The notes: generated from the sequence alone by a model not told the origin. Numbered from the stretch's first letter, positions 10,283 to 23,900 are shown. The stretch: 64,000 nt of DNA from Hyparrhenia diplandra (GCA_015847255.1 JADLZK010009260.1:104963-168962), one strand, 5' to 3'. Made by a program: numbers and translations.

Positions 10283-13200
10283 GATAGGTTAGATGATGGT
10301 AGGATCAATTACATTGCGTTCCCCCAACCGTTAATATATGTTTCTAGATGTGACATTAGGTCCTGCTGGCGCTGATTTCAGCTCGAACTCAAAACGAATA
10401 GAAGTTTCCAATCCGGCTATGGAATCGAGCTAGACTTTTTTTGCGGTTGTGGAATCAAATGCCTCACCCTAGAGAACGTAAATTTAAACAAGTGGACCAT
10501 TAGAGAGTTTTTTCTATGAATCACTTTTTTTTTTTCATCACTTGTCCTCAAAGTAGCATTTGTTTAGAGTGAAATCTTGGAATTCCATCGAAAATCTCTA
10601 CGTATTTCGACCTACGCATCAAAACAAGAAGGGGAACGACACGAAAAGGTACAAAGGAAGTTAGGGTGGATAGGTTAGATGACAGTAGGATCAATTACAT
10701 TGCGTTCCCCAACCGTTAATATATGTTTCTAGATGTGACATTAGGGCTGTCTGGCGCTGATTTCAGCTTGAACTCAAAACAAAGAGAAGTTTCCAATCCG
10801 CTATGGAATCGAGCTAGACTTTTTTTTGCGGTTGTGGAATCAAATGCCTAACCCTAGAGAACGTAAATTTGAACAAGTGGACCATTAGAGAGTTTTTCTA
10901 TGAATCACTTATCTTTTTTTTTTTTGAGAAACTAAGAATCACTTGTCATACGCCTCAAAGTAGCACTTGTTTAGAGTGAAATCTTGGAATTCCATCGAAA
11001 ATCTCTCGTGTCGAGCCTACGCATCAAAAAACAAGAAGGGGAATGACACCTAAAAGGTACAAAGGAAGTTAGGGTAGATAGGTTAGATGATGGTAGGATC
11101 AATTACATTGCATTCCCCAACCGTTAATATATGTTTCTAGATGTGACATTAGGGGCTGCTGGCGCTGATTTCAGCTCGAACTCAAAACGAAGAGTAGTTT
11201 CCAATCCGGCTATGGAATCGAGCTAGACTTTTTTTGCGGTTGTGGAATCAAATGCCTCACCCTAGAGAACGTAAATTTAAACAAGTGGACCATTATGAAG
11301 ACTTGTTTTTTTTGAGAAACTGAATCACTTGTCATACGCCTCAAAGTAGCACTTGTTTTAGAGTGAAATCTTGGAATTCCATCGAAAATCTACTCGGTCG
11401 ACCTACGCATCGAAACAAGAAGGGGAACGACACGAAAGGTACAAAGGAAGTTAGGGTGGATAGGTTAGATGATGGTAGGATCAATTACATTGCGTTTCCC
11501 CAACCGTTAATATATGTTTCTAGATGTGACATTAAGGCTGCTAGCGATTTCAGCTTGAACTCAAAACAAAGAGAAGTTTCCAATCCGGCTATGGAATCGA
11601 GCTAGACTTTTTTTTTGCGGTTGTGGAATCAAATGCCTCACCCTAGAGAACGTAAATTTGAACAAGTGGACCATTAGAGAGTTTTTCTATGAATCACTTA
11701 TCTTTTTTTTTGAGAAACTAAGAATCACTTGTCATACGCCTCAAAGTAGCACTTGTTTAGAGTGAAATCTTGGAATTCCATCGAAAATCTCTGTGTCGAC
11801 CTACGTACCGAAACAAGAAGGGGAAAGACACGAAAAGTACATAGGAAGTTAGCGTAGATAGGTTACATGATGGTAGGATCAATTACATTGCATTCCCCAA
11901 CCGTTAATATATGTTTCTAGATGTGACATTAAGACTCTTGGCGCTGATTTCAGCTCGAACTCAAAATGAAGAGAAGTTTCCAATCCGGCTATGGAATCGA
12001 GCTAGACTTTTTTTGCGGTTGTGGAATCAAATGCCTCATCCTAGAGAACGTAAATTTAAACAAGTGGACCATTATGAATCACTTGTCTTTTTTTTTTTTT
12101 TTTTCTATGAATCACTTGCCATACGCCTCAAAGTAGCACTTGTTTAGAGTGAAATCTTGGAATTCCATCAAAAATCTATGTCGACCTACGCATAGAAACA
12201 AGAAGGGGAAACGACAATGAAAAGTACATAGGAAGTTAGGGTAGATAGGTTAGATGATGGTAGGATCAATTACATTGTGTTCCCCAACCGTTAATATATG
12301 TTTCTAGATGTGACATTAGAATTTCGGGCGCTGATTTCAGCTCGAACTCAAAACGAAGAGAAGTTTCCAATCCGGCTATGGAATCGAGCTAGACTTTTTT
12401 TTTGCGGTTGTGGAATCAAATGCCTCACCCTAGAGAACGTAAATTTAAACAAGTGGACCATTAGAGAGATGAATTTTTCACTTTTTTTTAAGCAACTAAT
12501 GAATCACTTGTCAAACGTCTCAAAGTAGCATTTGTTTTGAGTGAAATCTTGAATTCCATCGAAAATCTACGTGGTCGACCTACGTAGGAATTTTTTTTTT
12601 CAAAACAAGAAGGGAACGACATTTGAAAAGGTACAAAGGAGGTTAGGGTGGATAGGTTAGATGATGGTAGGATCAATTACATTGCGTTCCCCAACCGTTA
12701 ATATATGTTTCTAGATGTGACATTAGGGCTGGCGGCGCTGATTTCAGCTCGAACTCAAAACGAAGAGAAGTTTCCAATCCGGCTATGGAATCGAAGCTAG
12801 ACTTTTTTGCGGTTGTGGAATCAAATGCCTCACCCTAGAGAACGTAAATTTTAAACAAGTGGACCATTAGAGAGTTTTTCTATGAATCACTTGTCTTTTT
12901 TTTTTTTTTGAGAAACTAAGAATCACTTGTCATACGCCTCAAAGTAGCATTTGTTTAGAGTGAAATCTTGGAATTCCATCGAAAATCTACGTGTCGACCT
13001 ACGTCGAAACAAGAAGGGGAGCGACATGAAAGGTACATAGGAGGTTAGGGTGGATAGGTTAGATGATGGTAGGATCAATTACATTGTGTTCCCCAACCGT
13101 TAATATATGTTTCTAGATGTGACATTAGGTTTGTCGGGCGCTGATTTCAGCTCGAACTCAAAACGAAGAGAAGTTTCCAATCAGGCTATGGAATCGAGCT

Positions 13201-13855
13201 AGACTTTTTTTTGCGGTTGTGGAATCAAATGCCTCACCCTAGAGAATGTAAATTTGAACAAGTGGACCATTAGAGAGTTTTTCTATGAATCACTTGTTTT
13301 TTTTTTGAGAAACTAAGAATCACTTGTCATACGCCTCAAAGTAGCACTTGTTTAGAGTGAAATCTTGGAATTCCATCGAAAATCTCTGGTGGCGACCTAC
13401 GCATCAAAAAACAAGAAGGGAACGAAATGAAAGGTACATAGGAAGTTAGGGTGGATAGGTTAGATGATGGTAGGATCAATTACATTGTGTTCCCCAACCG
13501 TTAATATATGTTTCAAGATGTGACATTAGGGCTTCTTTGGCGCTGATTTCATTTCGAACTCAAAACGAAGAGAAGTTTCCAATCCGGCTATGGAATCGGG
13601 CTAGACTTTTTTTTTTTGCGGTTGTGGAATCAAATGCCTCACCCTAGAGAATGTAAATTTGAACAAGTGGACCATTTAGAGAGTTTTTCTATGAATCACT
13701 TGTCTTTTTTTGAGAAACTAAGAATCACTTGTCATACGCCTCAAAGTAGCACTTGTTTAGAGTGAAATCTTGGAATTCCATCGAAAATCTCTATGTCGAC
13801 CTACGAAAAGAAACAAGAAGGGAACGACACGAAAAGTACATAGGAAGTTAGGGTA
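10283..13855 (+). repeat. Higher-order repeat unit 1 (monomers 27-35)
   Basis: Monomers start at 10283, 10669, 11077, 11459, 11857, 12244, 12651, 13053 and 13454; the unit is 3573 bp. Slots 1, 3, 5 and 6 start with the AGATAGG junction form. Slots 2 and 4 carry CAGCTTGAAC instead of CAGCTCGAAC. Slot 1 has ACGAATAGAAG. Slot 3 is short (382 bp). Slot 9 has TCGGGCTAGAC. The same slot pattern returns in the next two units, which defines the period. Confidence 0.75.
12591..12600 (+). repeat. Out-of-place T10 tract inside island 2 of monomer 32
   Basis: Ten T follow CCTACGTAGGAA, directly before CAAAACAAGAAGG. No other copy has a T run at this place. The 10 bp before it (12579-12588, CCTACGTAGG) form a perfect palindrome. 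Confidence 0.85.
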
Positions 13856-15436
13856 GATAGGTTAGATGATGGTAGGATCAATTACATTGCGTTCCCCAAC
13901 CGTTAATATATGTTTCTAGATGTGACATTAGGGCCTGCTTGGGCGCTGCGATTTCAGCTCGAACTCAAAAACGAATAGAAGTTTCCAATCCGGCTATGGA
14001 ATCGAGCTAGACTTTTTACGGTTGTGGAATCAAATGCCTCACCCTAGAGAGAACGTAAATTTAAACAAGTGGACCATTAGAGAGTTTTTTCTATGAATCA
14101 CTTGTCTTTTTTTGTCATAAGAACGCCTCAAAGTAGCATTTGTTTTGAGTGAAATCTTGGAATTCCATCGAAAATCTCTCGCGGTCGACCTAACGTCCAA
14201 AACAAGAAGGGGGAACGATTACCTAAAGGTACAAAGGAAGTTAGGGTGGATAGGTTAGATGATGGTAGGATCAATTACATTGCGTTCCCCAACCATTAAT
14301 ATATGTTTCTAGATGTGACATTAAGACTGGCCGGCGCTGATTTCAAGCTTGAACTCAAAACAAAGAGAAGTTTCTAATCCGCTATGGAATCGAGCTAGAC
14401 TTTTTTGCGGTTGTGGAATCAAATGCCTCACCCTAGAGAACGTAAATTTGAACAAGTGGACCATTAGAGAGTTTTTTCTATGAACCACTTATCTTTTTTT
14501 TTTTTTTTGAGAAACAAAGAATCACTTGTCATACGCCTCAAAGTAGCACTTGTTTAGAGTGAAATCTTGGAATTCCATCGAAAATCTTCGTGTCGACCCA
14601 CGCATCGAAACAAGAAGGGGAACGACACGAAAAGGTACATAGGAAGTTAGGGTAGATAGGTTAGATGATGGTAGGATCAATTACATTGTGTTCCCCAACT
14701 ATTAACATATGTTTCTAGATGTGACATTAGATACTGGGGCGCTGATTTCAGCTCGAACTCAAAACGAAGAGAAGTTTCCAATCCGCTATGGAATCGAGCT
14801 AGACTTTTTTTTGCGGTTGTAGAATCAAATGCCTCACCCTAGAGAACGTAAATTTAAACAAGTGGGACCATTAGAGAGTTTTTCTATGAATCACTTTTCA
14901 TACGAATCACTCACAAAGTAGCACTTGTTTTGACCGTGAAATCTTGGAATTCCATCGAAAAATCTCTCAGGTCGACCCACGCATCGAAACAAGAAGGGGA
15001 ACGACACGAAAGGTACAAAGGAAGTTAGGGTGGATAGGTTAGATGATGGTAGGATCAATTACATTGTGTTTTAACAACCGTTAATATATGTTTCTAGATG
15101 TGACATTACTTGGGCGCTGATTTCAGCTTGAACTCAAAACGAAGAGAAGTTTCCAAACCGGCTATGGAATCGAGCTAGACTTTTTTTTGCGGGTTGTGGA
15201 ATCAAATGCCTCACCCTAGAGAACGTAAATTTGAACAAGTGGACCATTAGAGAGTTTTTTCTATGAATCACTTATTATTTTTTTTTTTTTGAGAAACTAA
15301 GAATCACTTGTCATACGCCTCAAAGTAGCACTTGTTTAGAGTGAAATCTTGGAATTCCATCGAAAATCTCTGCGGTCGACCAACGCATCGAAACAAGAAG
15401 GGGAACGACATGAAAGGTACATAGGAAGTTAGGGTG

Positions 15437-15862
15437 GATAGGTTAGATGATGGTAGGATCAATTACATTGTGTTCCCCAACCGTTAATATATGTTTCTAG
15501 ATGTGACATTAGGGCTGATTGCCGGCGCTGATTTCAGCTCGAACTCAAAACTCAAGAGAAGTTTCCAATCCAGCTAGGCTATGGAATCGGGCTAGACTTT
15601 TTTTGCGGTTGTGGAATCAAATGCCTCACCCTAGAGAACGTAAATTTGAACAAGTGGACCATTAGTGTGTTTTTCTATGAATCACTTGTCTTTTTTTTTT
15701 TTTTTTTTTTTGAGAAACTAAGAATCACTTGTCATACGCCTCAAAGTAGCACTTGTTTAGAGTGAAATCTTGGAATTCCATCAAAAATCTCCATGTCGAC
15801 CTACGTACGCACCGAAAACAAGAAGGGGAACGACACGAAAAGGTACATAGGAAGTTAGGGTA
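15437..15862 (+). repeat. Longest monomer (copy 40, 426 bp) with the longest T-tract
   Basis: T-tract 2 spans 15691-15711 (21 T), the longest I found. The copy also has CCAGCTAGGCTATGG in block B, where a few bases are added before CTATGG. Island 1 is long (GGGCTGATTGCCGGCGC), island 2 is lengthened (CTACGTACGCACC), and the end of block C reads CCATTAGTGTG. Confidence 0.88.
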
Positions 15863-16076
15863 GATAGGTTAGATGATGGTAGGATCAATTACATTGCATT
15901 CCCCAACCCTTAATATATGTTTCTAGATGTGACATTAGGGCGGGCGCTGATTTCCTTTCGAACTCAAAACGAATAGAAGTTTCCAATCCGGCTATGGAAT
16001 CGAGCTAGACTTTTTTTGCGGTTGTGGAATCAAATGCCTCACCCTAGAGAACGTAAATTTAAACAAGTGGACCATT

Positions 16077-16089
16077 AGAGAGAGAGAGA
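16077..16089 (+). repeat. AG dinucleotide expansion in monomer 41
   Basis: The usual CATTAGAGAG is lengthened to six AG units plus A before ATCAC. The neighbouring segment is reordered: the T run precedes CTATGAATCACTTG and only one complete GAATCACTTGTC is kept. Confidence 0.85.
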
Positions 16090-17422
16090 TCACTTTTTTT
16101 TTTCTATGAATCACTTGTCATACGCCTCAAAGTAGCATTTGTTTTGAGTGAAATCTTGAATTCCATCGAAAATCTCTCGCGGTCAACGCACGCACCGGGA
16201 AAACAAGAAGGGGAACGACACCTAAAGGTACATAGGAGGTTAGGGTGGATAGGTTAGATGATGGTAGGATCAATTACAATGCGTTCCCCCAACCGTTAAT
16301 ATATGTTTCTAGATGTGACATTAGATACTGGCCGGGCGCTGATTTCAGCTCGAACTCAAAAACGAAGAGAAGTTTCCAATCCGCTATGGAATCGAAGCTA
16401 GACTTTTTTTGCGGTTGTGGAATCAAATGCCTCACCCTAGAGAACGTAAATTTAAACAAGTGGACCATTAGAGAGACTTGTTTTTCTATGAATCACTTGT
16501 CATACGCCTCAAAGTAGCATTTTGTTTAGAGTGAAATCTTGGAATTCCATCGAAAATCTCTCGGTCGACTTTACGCATCAAACAAGAAGAAGGAACGCAC
16601 ATGAAAGGTACATAGGAAGTTAGGGTGGATAGGTTAGATGATGGTAGGATCAATTACATTGTGTTCCCCAACCGATTAATATATGTTTCTAGATGTGACA
16701 TTAGGGCTTTGGGGCGCTGATTTCAGCTCGAACTCAAAACAAAGAGAAGTTTTCCAATCCGGGCTATGGAATCGGGCTAGACTTTTTTTGCGGTTGTGGA
16801 ATCAAATGCCTCACCCTAGAGAATGTAAATTTGAACATGTGGACCATTAGAGAGTTTTTCTATGAATCACTTGTCTTTTTTTGAGAAACCAAGAATCACT
16901 TGTCATACGCCTCAAAGTAGCACTTGTTTTGAGTGAAATCTTGGAATTCCATCGAAAATCTATGTCGACCTACGCATCAAAACAAGAAGGGGAAACGACA
17001 TGAAAGGTACATAGGAAGTTAGGGTGGATAGGTTAGATGATGGTAGGATCAATTACATTGTGTTCCCCAACCGTTAATATATGTTTCTAGATGTGACATT
17101 AGGGACTGGCGGCGCTGATTTCAGCTCGAACTCAAAACGAAGAGAAGTTTCCAATCCGGCTATGGAATCGAGCTAGACTTTTTTGGAGGTTGTGGAATCA
17201 AATGCCTCACCCTAGAGAACGTAAATTTGAACAAGTGGACCATTAGAGAGTTTTTCTATGAATCACTTGTCTTTTTTTTTGAGAAACTAAGAATCACTTG
17301 TCATACGCCTCAAAGTAGCACTTGTTTAGAGTGAAATCTTGAATTCCATTAAAATCTCTATGTGGACCTACGCATCAAAAACAAGAAGGGGAACGACACC
17401 GAAAAGTACATAGGGTTAGGTA

Positions 17423-20400
17423 GATAGGTTAGATGATGGTAGGATCAATTACATTGCGCGTTCCCAACCGTTAATATATGTTTCTAGATGTGACATTAGG
17501 GCCTGCCGGGCGCCGATTTCAGCTCGAACTCAAAACAAAGAGAAGTTTCCAACCGCTATGGAATCGAAGCTAGACTTTTTTTGCGGTTGTGGAATCAAAT
17601 GCCTCACCCTAGAGAACGTTAAATTTAAAACAAGTGGACCATTAGAGAGTTTTTCTTTTTTTTGAGAAATGAATCACTTGTCATACGCCTCAAAGTAGTA
17701 TTTGTTTTGAGTGAAATCTTGAATTCCATCGAAAAATCTCAGTGTCGACCTACGCATCAAAACAAGAAGGGGAACGACACGAAAGGTACAAAGGAAGTTA
17801 GGTGGATAGGTTAGATGATTTTAGGATCAATTACATTGGGTTCCCCAACCGTTAATATATGTTTCTAGATGTGACATTAGACGGGCCGGCGCTGATTTCA
17901 GCTTGAACTCAAAATGAAGAGAAGCTTCCAATCCGGCTATGGAATCGAAGCTAGACTTTTTTAAGGGTTAGGAATCAAATGCCTCACCCTAGAGAACGAT
18001 AAATTTGAACAAGTGGACCATTAGAGAGTTTTTCTATGAATCACTTTATCTTTTTTTTTTTGAGAAACTAAGAATCACTTGTCATACACCTCAAAGTAGC
18101 ACTTGTTTAGAGTGAAATCTTGGAATTCCATCGAAAATCTCTCGTGTAATGGAGCCAACGCATCAAACAAGAAGGGGAACGACACGAAAAGGTACAAAGG
18201 AAGTTAGGGTAGATAGGTTAGATGATGGTAGGATCAATTACATTGCGTTCCCCAACTATTAACATATGTTTCTAGATGTGACATTAGATCTGGCGGGCGC
18301 TGATTTCAGCTCGAACTCAAAAAAAAGAAGAGAAGTTTCCAATAGGCTATGGAATCGAAGCCAGACTTTTTTTGCGGTTGTGGAATCAAATGCCTCACCC
18401 TAGAGAACGTAAATTTAAACAAGTGGACCATTAGAGAGTTTTTCTATGAATCACTTGTCATCACTTACGCCTCAAAAGTAGCACTTTGTTTTGAGTGAAA
18501 TCTTGGAATTCCATCGAAAATCTTAGTGGTCGACCTAATGCACAAAACAAGAAGGGGAACGACACGAAAGGTACAAAGGAAGTTAGGGTGGATAGGTTAG
18601 ATGATGGTAGGATCAATTACATTGCGTTTAACAACCGTTAATATATGTTTCTAGATGTGACATTAAGGCCTGCTAGCGCTGATTTCAGCTTGAACTCAAA
18701 ACGAAGAGAAGTTTCCAATCCGGCTATGGAATCGAGCTAGACTTTTTTTGCGGTTGTGGAATCAAATGCCTCACCCTAGAGAACGTAAATTTGAACAAGT
18801 GGACCATTAGAGAGTTTTTCTATGAATCACTTATCTTTTTTTTTTTGAGAAACTAAGAATCACTTGTCATACGCCTCAAAGTAGTACTTGTTTAGAGTGA
18901 AATCTTGGAATTCCATCGAAAATCTCTGTGTCGACCTACGTACCGAAACAAGAAGGGGAAAGACACGAAAAGTACATAGGAAGTTAGCGTAGATAGGTTA
19001 GATGATGGTAGGATCAATTACATTGCATTCCCCAACCGTTAATATATGTTTCTAGATGTGACATTAGGGCTCGTTGGCGCTGATTTCAGCTCGAACTCAA
19101 AATGAAGAGAAGTTTCCAATCCGCTATGGAATCGAAGCTAGACTTTTTGCGGTTGTGGAATCAAATGCCTCACCCTAGAGAACGTAAATTTAAACAAGTG
19201 GACCATTAGAGAGTTTTTTTGAATTCTTGTCTTTTTTTTTTTGAGAAACTAAGAATCACTTGTCATACGCCTCAAAGTAGCACTTGTTTAGAGTGAAATC
19301 TTGGAATTCCATCAAAAAATCTCTCAGTGGTCGAGCCCTACGCACCAAAACAAGAAGGGGAACGACACGAAAGGTACATAGGAAGTTAGGGTGGATAGGT
19401 TAGATGATGGTAGGATCAATTACATTGTGTTCCCAACCGTTAATATATGTTTCTAGATGTGACATTAGACTGGCTGCGCTGATTTCAGCTCGAACTCAAA
19501 GTAAGAGAAGTTTCCAATCCGCTATGGAATCGAAAGCTAGACTTTTTTTTGCGGTTGTGGAATCAAATGCCTCACCCTAGAGAACGTAAATTTGAACAAG
19601 TGGACCATTAGAGAGTTTTTCTATGAATCACTTGTTTTTTTTGAGAAACTCAAACTTGTCATCTCAAAGTAGCATTTGTTTAGTGTGAAATCTTGGAATT
19701 CCATCGAAAATCTCTGTCGTCGACCCACGTGCGGAAACAAGAAGGGGAAATCCACACGAAAAAGTACATGCAGGAAGTTGGGTGGATAGGTTAGATGATG
19801 GTAGGATCAATTACATTGCGTTCCCAACCGCTAATATATGTTTCTATTTGTGACATTAGGGCTCGCCGGGCGCGATTTCAGCTCGAACTCAAAACGAAGA
19901 GAAGTTTCCAATCCGGCTATGGAATCGCAGCTAGACTTTTTACGGTTGTGGAATCAAATGCCTCACCCTAGAGAACGTAAATTTAAACAAGTGGACCATT
20001 AGGGAGAGTTTTTTCTATGAATCACTTGTCATGTCTCAAAGTAGCATTTGTTTTGAGTGAAATCTTGCAATTCCATCAAAATCTCGTCGGTCCACCTACG
20101 CATCAAAACAAGAAGGGGAAACGATACCTAAAAGGTACAAAGGAGGTTAGGTGGATAGGTAGATGATGGTAGATTAATTACATTGCGTTCCCCAAACCGT
20201 TAATATATGTTTCTAGATGTGACATTAGGGTTGGCTGGCGCCTGATTTCAGCTCGAACTCAAAAACGAAGAGAAGTTTCCAATCCGGCTATGGAATCGGG
20301 CTAGACTTTTTTGCGGTTGTGGAATCAAATGCCTCACCTAGAGAATGTAAATTTGAACAAGTGGACCATTTGTGAGTTTTTCTAGAATTTTTTTTTGAGA

Positions 20401-20949
20401 AACTAAGAATCACTTTGTCATACGCCTCAAAGTAGCACTTGTTTAGAGGAAATCTTGGAATTCCATCGAAAATCTCGCGGTGTCGACCTACGCATCAAAA
20501 CAAGAAGGGGAAATCCACATGAAAGGTACATAGGAAGTTAGGGTGGATAGGTTAGATGATGGTAGGATCAATCAGCATTGTGTTCCCCAACCGTTAATAT
20601 ATGTTTCTAGATGTGACATTAGGATTTCGCTGGCGCTGATTTCAGCTCGAACTCAAAACGAAGAGAAGTTTCCAATCCGGCTATGGAATCGGCTAGACTT
20701 TTTTATGTTGTGGAATCAAATGCCACACCCTAGAGAATGTGAATTTGAACAAGTGGACATTTTGTGAGTTTTTCTATGAATCACTTGTCTTTTTTTTTTT
20801 GAGAAACTAAGAATCACTTGTCATACGCCTCAAAGTAGCACTTGTTTAGAGTGAAATCTTGGAATTCCATCGAAAATCTCCTGTTCCACCTAAAATGCCC
20901 AAAACAAGAAGGGGAAACGACACGAAAAAGTACATAGGAAGTTAGGGTA
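17423..20949 (+). repeat. Higher-order repeat unit 3 (monomers 45-53)
   Basis: Monomers start at 17423, 17805, 18212, 18591, 18992, 19394, 19785, 20154 and 20546; the unit is 3527 bp. Slots 1, 3 and 5 have A-type junctions. Slots 2 and 4 have GCTTGAAC. Slot 3 is short with CAACTATTAACATATG, as in unit 2. Slot 4 has GTTTAACAACCG, as in unit 2, and ends with GGGGAAAGACACG and GTTAGCGTAGATAGG, as in slot 4 of unit 1. Slot 2 has GATGATTTTAGG, seen otherwise only in monomers 17 and 20. Past this unit the pattern fades. Confidence 0.72.
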
Positions 20950-23900
20950 GATAGGTTAGATGATGGTAGGATCAATTACATTGCGTTCCCCAACCGTTAA
21001 TATATGTTTCTAGATGTGACATTAGGCCTGCTGGCTGGCGCTGATTTCAGCTCGAACTCAAAAACGAAGAGAAGTTTCCAATCCGGCTATGGAATCGAAG
21101 CTAGACTTTTTTTATGTTGTGGAATCAAATGCCTCACCCTAGAGAACGTAAATTTGAACAAGTGGACCATTAGAGAGTTTTTCTATGAACCACTTATCTT
21201 TTTTCTTTTTTGAGAAACTAAGAATCACTTGTCATACGCCTCAAAGTAGTACTTGTTTAGAGTGAAATCTTGAATTCCATCGAAAATCTCGCGGTTAGAC
21301 CTACGCACTAAAACAAGAAGGGGAACCCATAATGAAAGGTACATAGGAAGTTAGGGTAGATAAGTTAGATGATGGTAGGATCAATTACATTGCGTTCCCC
21401 AACTATTAATATATGTTTCTAGATGTGACATTAGGGACTACCTGGCCGGGCGCTGATTTCAGCTCGAACTCAAAACGAAGAGAAGTTTCCAATCAGGCTA
21501 TGGAATCGAAGCTAGACTTTTTTTGCGTTGTAGAATCAAATGCCTCACCCTAGAGAACGTAAAAATTTAAACAAGTGGACCATTAGAGAGTTTTTCTATG
21601 AATCACTTGTCTTTTTGAGAAACTAAGAATCACTTGTCTCAAAGTGGCATTTGTTTTGAGTGAAATCTTGGAATTCCATCGAAAATCTCTCAGGTAGACC
21701 TACGCATCAAAAACAAGAAGGGAAACCAAAAATTAAAGGTACATAGGAAGTTAGGTGGATAGGTTAGATGATGGTAGGATCAATTACATTGTGTTCCCCA
21801 ACCGTTAATATATGTTTCTAGATGTGACATTAGCATTAGGGGCGGGCGCGATTTCAGCCTCGAACTCAAAACGAAGAGAAGTTTCCAATCCCGCTATGGA
21901 ATCGAAGCTAGACTTTTTTGCGGTTGTGGAATCAAATGCCTCACCCTAGAGAATGTAAATTTGAACAAGTGGACCATTAGAGAGTTTTTCTATGAATCAC
22001 TTGTCTTTTTTTTTTTGAGAAACTAAGAATCACTTGTCATACGCCTCAAAGTAGCACTTGTTTAGAGTGAAATCTTGGAATTCCATCGAAAATCTTCAGG
22101 TTCTACTCAAAATGCATCAAAACAAGAAGGGGAACGACATAAAGGTACATAGGAAGTTAGGGTGGATAGGTTAGATGATGGTAGGATCAATTACATTGTG
22201 TTCCCCAACCGCTAATATATATGTTTCTAGATGTGACATTAGGGTTTGCCGGCGCCGATTTCAGCTCGAACTCAAAACGGAGAGAAGTTTCCAATCCGCT
22301 ATGGAATCGAAGCTAGACTTTTTTTGCGGTTGTGGAATCAAATGCCTCACCCTAGAGAACGTAAATTTGAACAAGTGGACCATTGGGGAGAGTTTTTCTA
22401 TGAATCACTTTTTTTTTTGAGAAACTAAGAATCACTTGTCATACGCCTCAAAGTAGCACTTGTTTAGAGTGAAATCTTGGAATTCCATCAAAAAATCTCG
22501 CGCGGTCGACCTACGCATCGAAACAAGAAGGGGAACGACACGAAAGGTACATAGGAAGTTAGGGTGGATAGGTTAGATGATGGTAGGATCAATTACATTG
22601 CGTTCCCCAACCGTTAATATATGTTTCTAGATGTGACATTAGGGCTTGTCGGGCGCCGATTTCACTCGAACTCAAAACGAAGAGAAGTTTCCAATCCGCT
22701 ATGGAATCGAAGCTAGACTTTTTTTGCGGTTGTGGAATCAAATGCCTCACCCTAGAGAACGTAAATTTAAACAAGTGGACCATTAGAGAGTTTTTCTATG
22801 AATCACTTATCTTTTTTTTGAGAAACTAAGAATCACTTGTCATACGCCTCAAAGTAGCATTTGTTTAGAGTGAAATCTTGAATTCCATCGAAAATCTCTG
22901 CGGTCGACCTACGCATCAAAACAAGAAGGGGAACGCATACCTAAAGGTACATAGGAAGTTTGGGGTAGATAGGTTAGATGATGGTAGGATCAATTACATT
23001 GGTGTTCCCCAACCGTTAATATATGTTTCTAGATGTGACATTAGGGCTTGTTGGCGCCTGATTTCAGCTTGAACTCAAAACGAAGAGAAGTTTCCAATCC
23101 GCTATGGAATCGAAGCTAGACTTTTTGCGGTTGTGGAATCAAATGCCTCACCCTAGAGAACGTAAATTTGAACAAGTGGACCATTAGAGAGTTTTTCTAT
23201 GAACCACTTGTCTTTTTTTTTTTGAGAAACTAAGAATCACTTGTCATACGCCTCAAAGTAGCACTTGTTTAGAGTGAAATCTTGGAATTCCATCGAAAAT
23301 CTCTCGGTCGCACCCACGCATCAAAACAAGAAGGGGAACGACACCTAAAGGTACAAAGGAAGTTAGGGTAGATAGGTTAGATGATGGTAGGATCAATTAC
23401 ATTGCATTCCCCAACTATTAATATATGTTTCTAGATGTGACATTAGGCTTGCTGGCGCTGATTTCAGCTCGAACTCAAAACGAAGAGAAGTTTCCAATCC
23501 GGCTATGGAATCGAAGCTAGACTTTTTTGGCGGTTGTGGAATCAAATGCCTCACCCTAGAGAACGAAATTTGAACAAGTGGACCATTAGAGAGTTTTTCT
23601 ATGAATCACTTGTCTTTTTTTTGAGAAACTAAGAATCACTTGTCATACGCCTCAAAGTAGCATTTGTTTAGAGTGAAATCTTTGGAATTCCATCGAAAAT
23701 CTCTCGCGGTCGACTCCACGCATCAAAACAAGAAGGGGAACGCATACCTAAAAGGTACAAAGGAAGTTAGGTAGATAGGTTAGATGATGGTAGGATCAAT
23801 TACATTGCGTTCCCCAACCGTTAATATATGTTTCTAGATGTGACATTAGGGATTGCCGGGCGCTGATTTCAGCTCGAACTCAAAACGAAGAGAAGTTTCC

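Larger units (their letters stand above)
13856..17422 (+). repeat. Higher-order repeat unit 2 (monomers 36-44)
   Basis: Monomers start at 13856, 14249, 14655, 15033, 15437, 15863, 16248, 16628 and 17027; the unit is 3567 bp. Slot 1 again has an A-type junction and ACGAATAGAAG. Slots 2 and 4 have GCTTGAAC. Slot 3 is short (378 bp) with CAACTATTAACATATG. Slot 4 has GTTTTAACAACCG. Slots 5 and 6 locally resemble slots 9 and 1 (TCGGGCTAGAC, then ACGAATAGAAG), suggesting an internal rearrangement of the unit. Confidence 0.75.
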
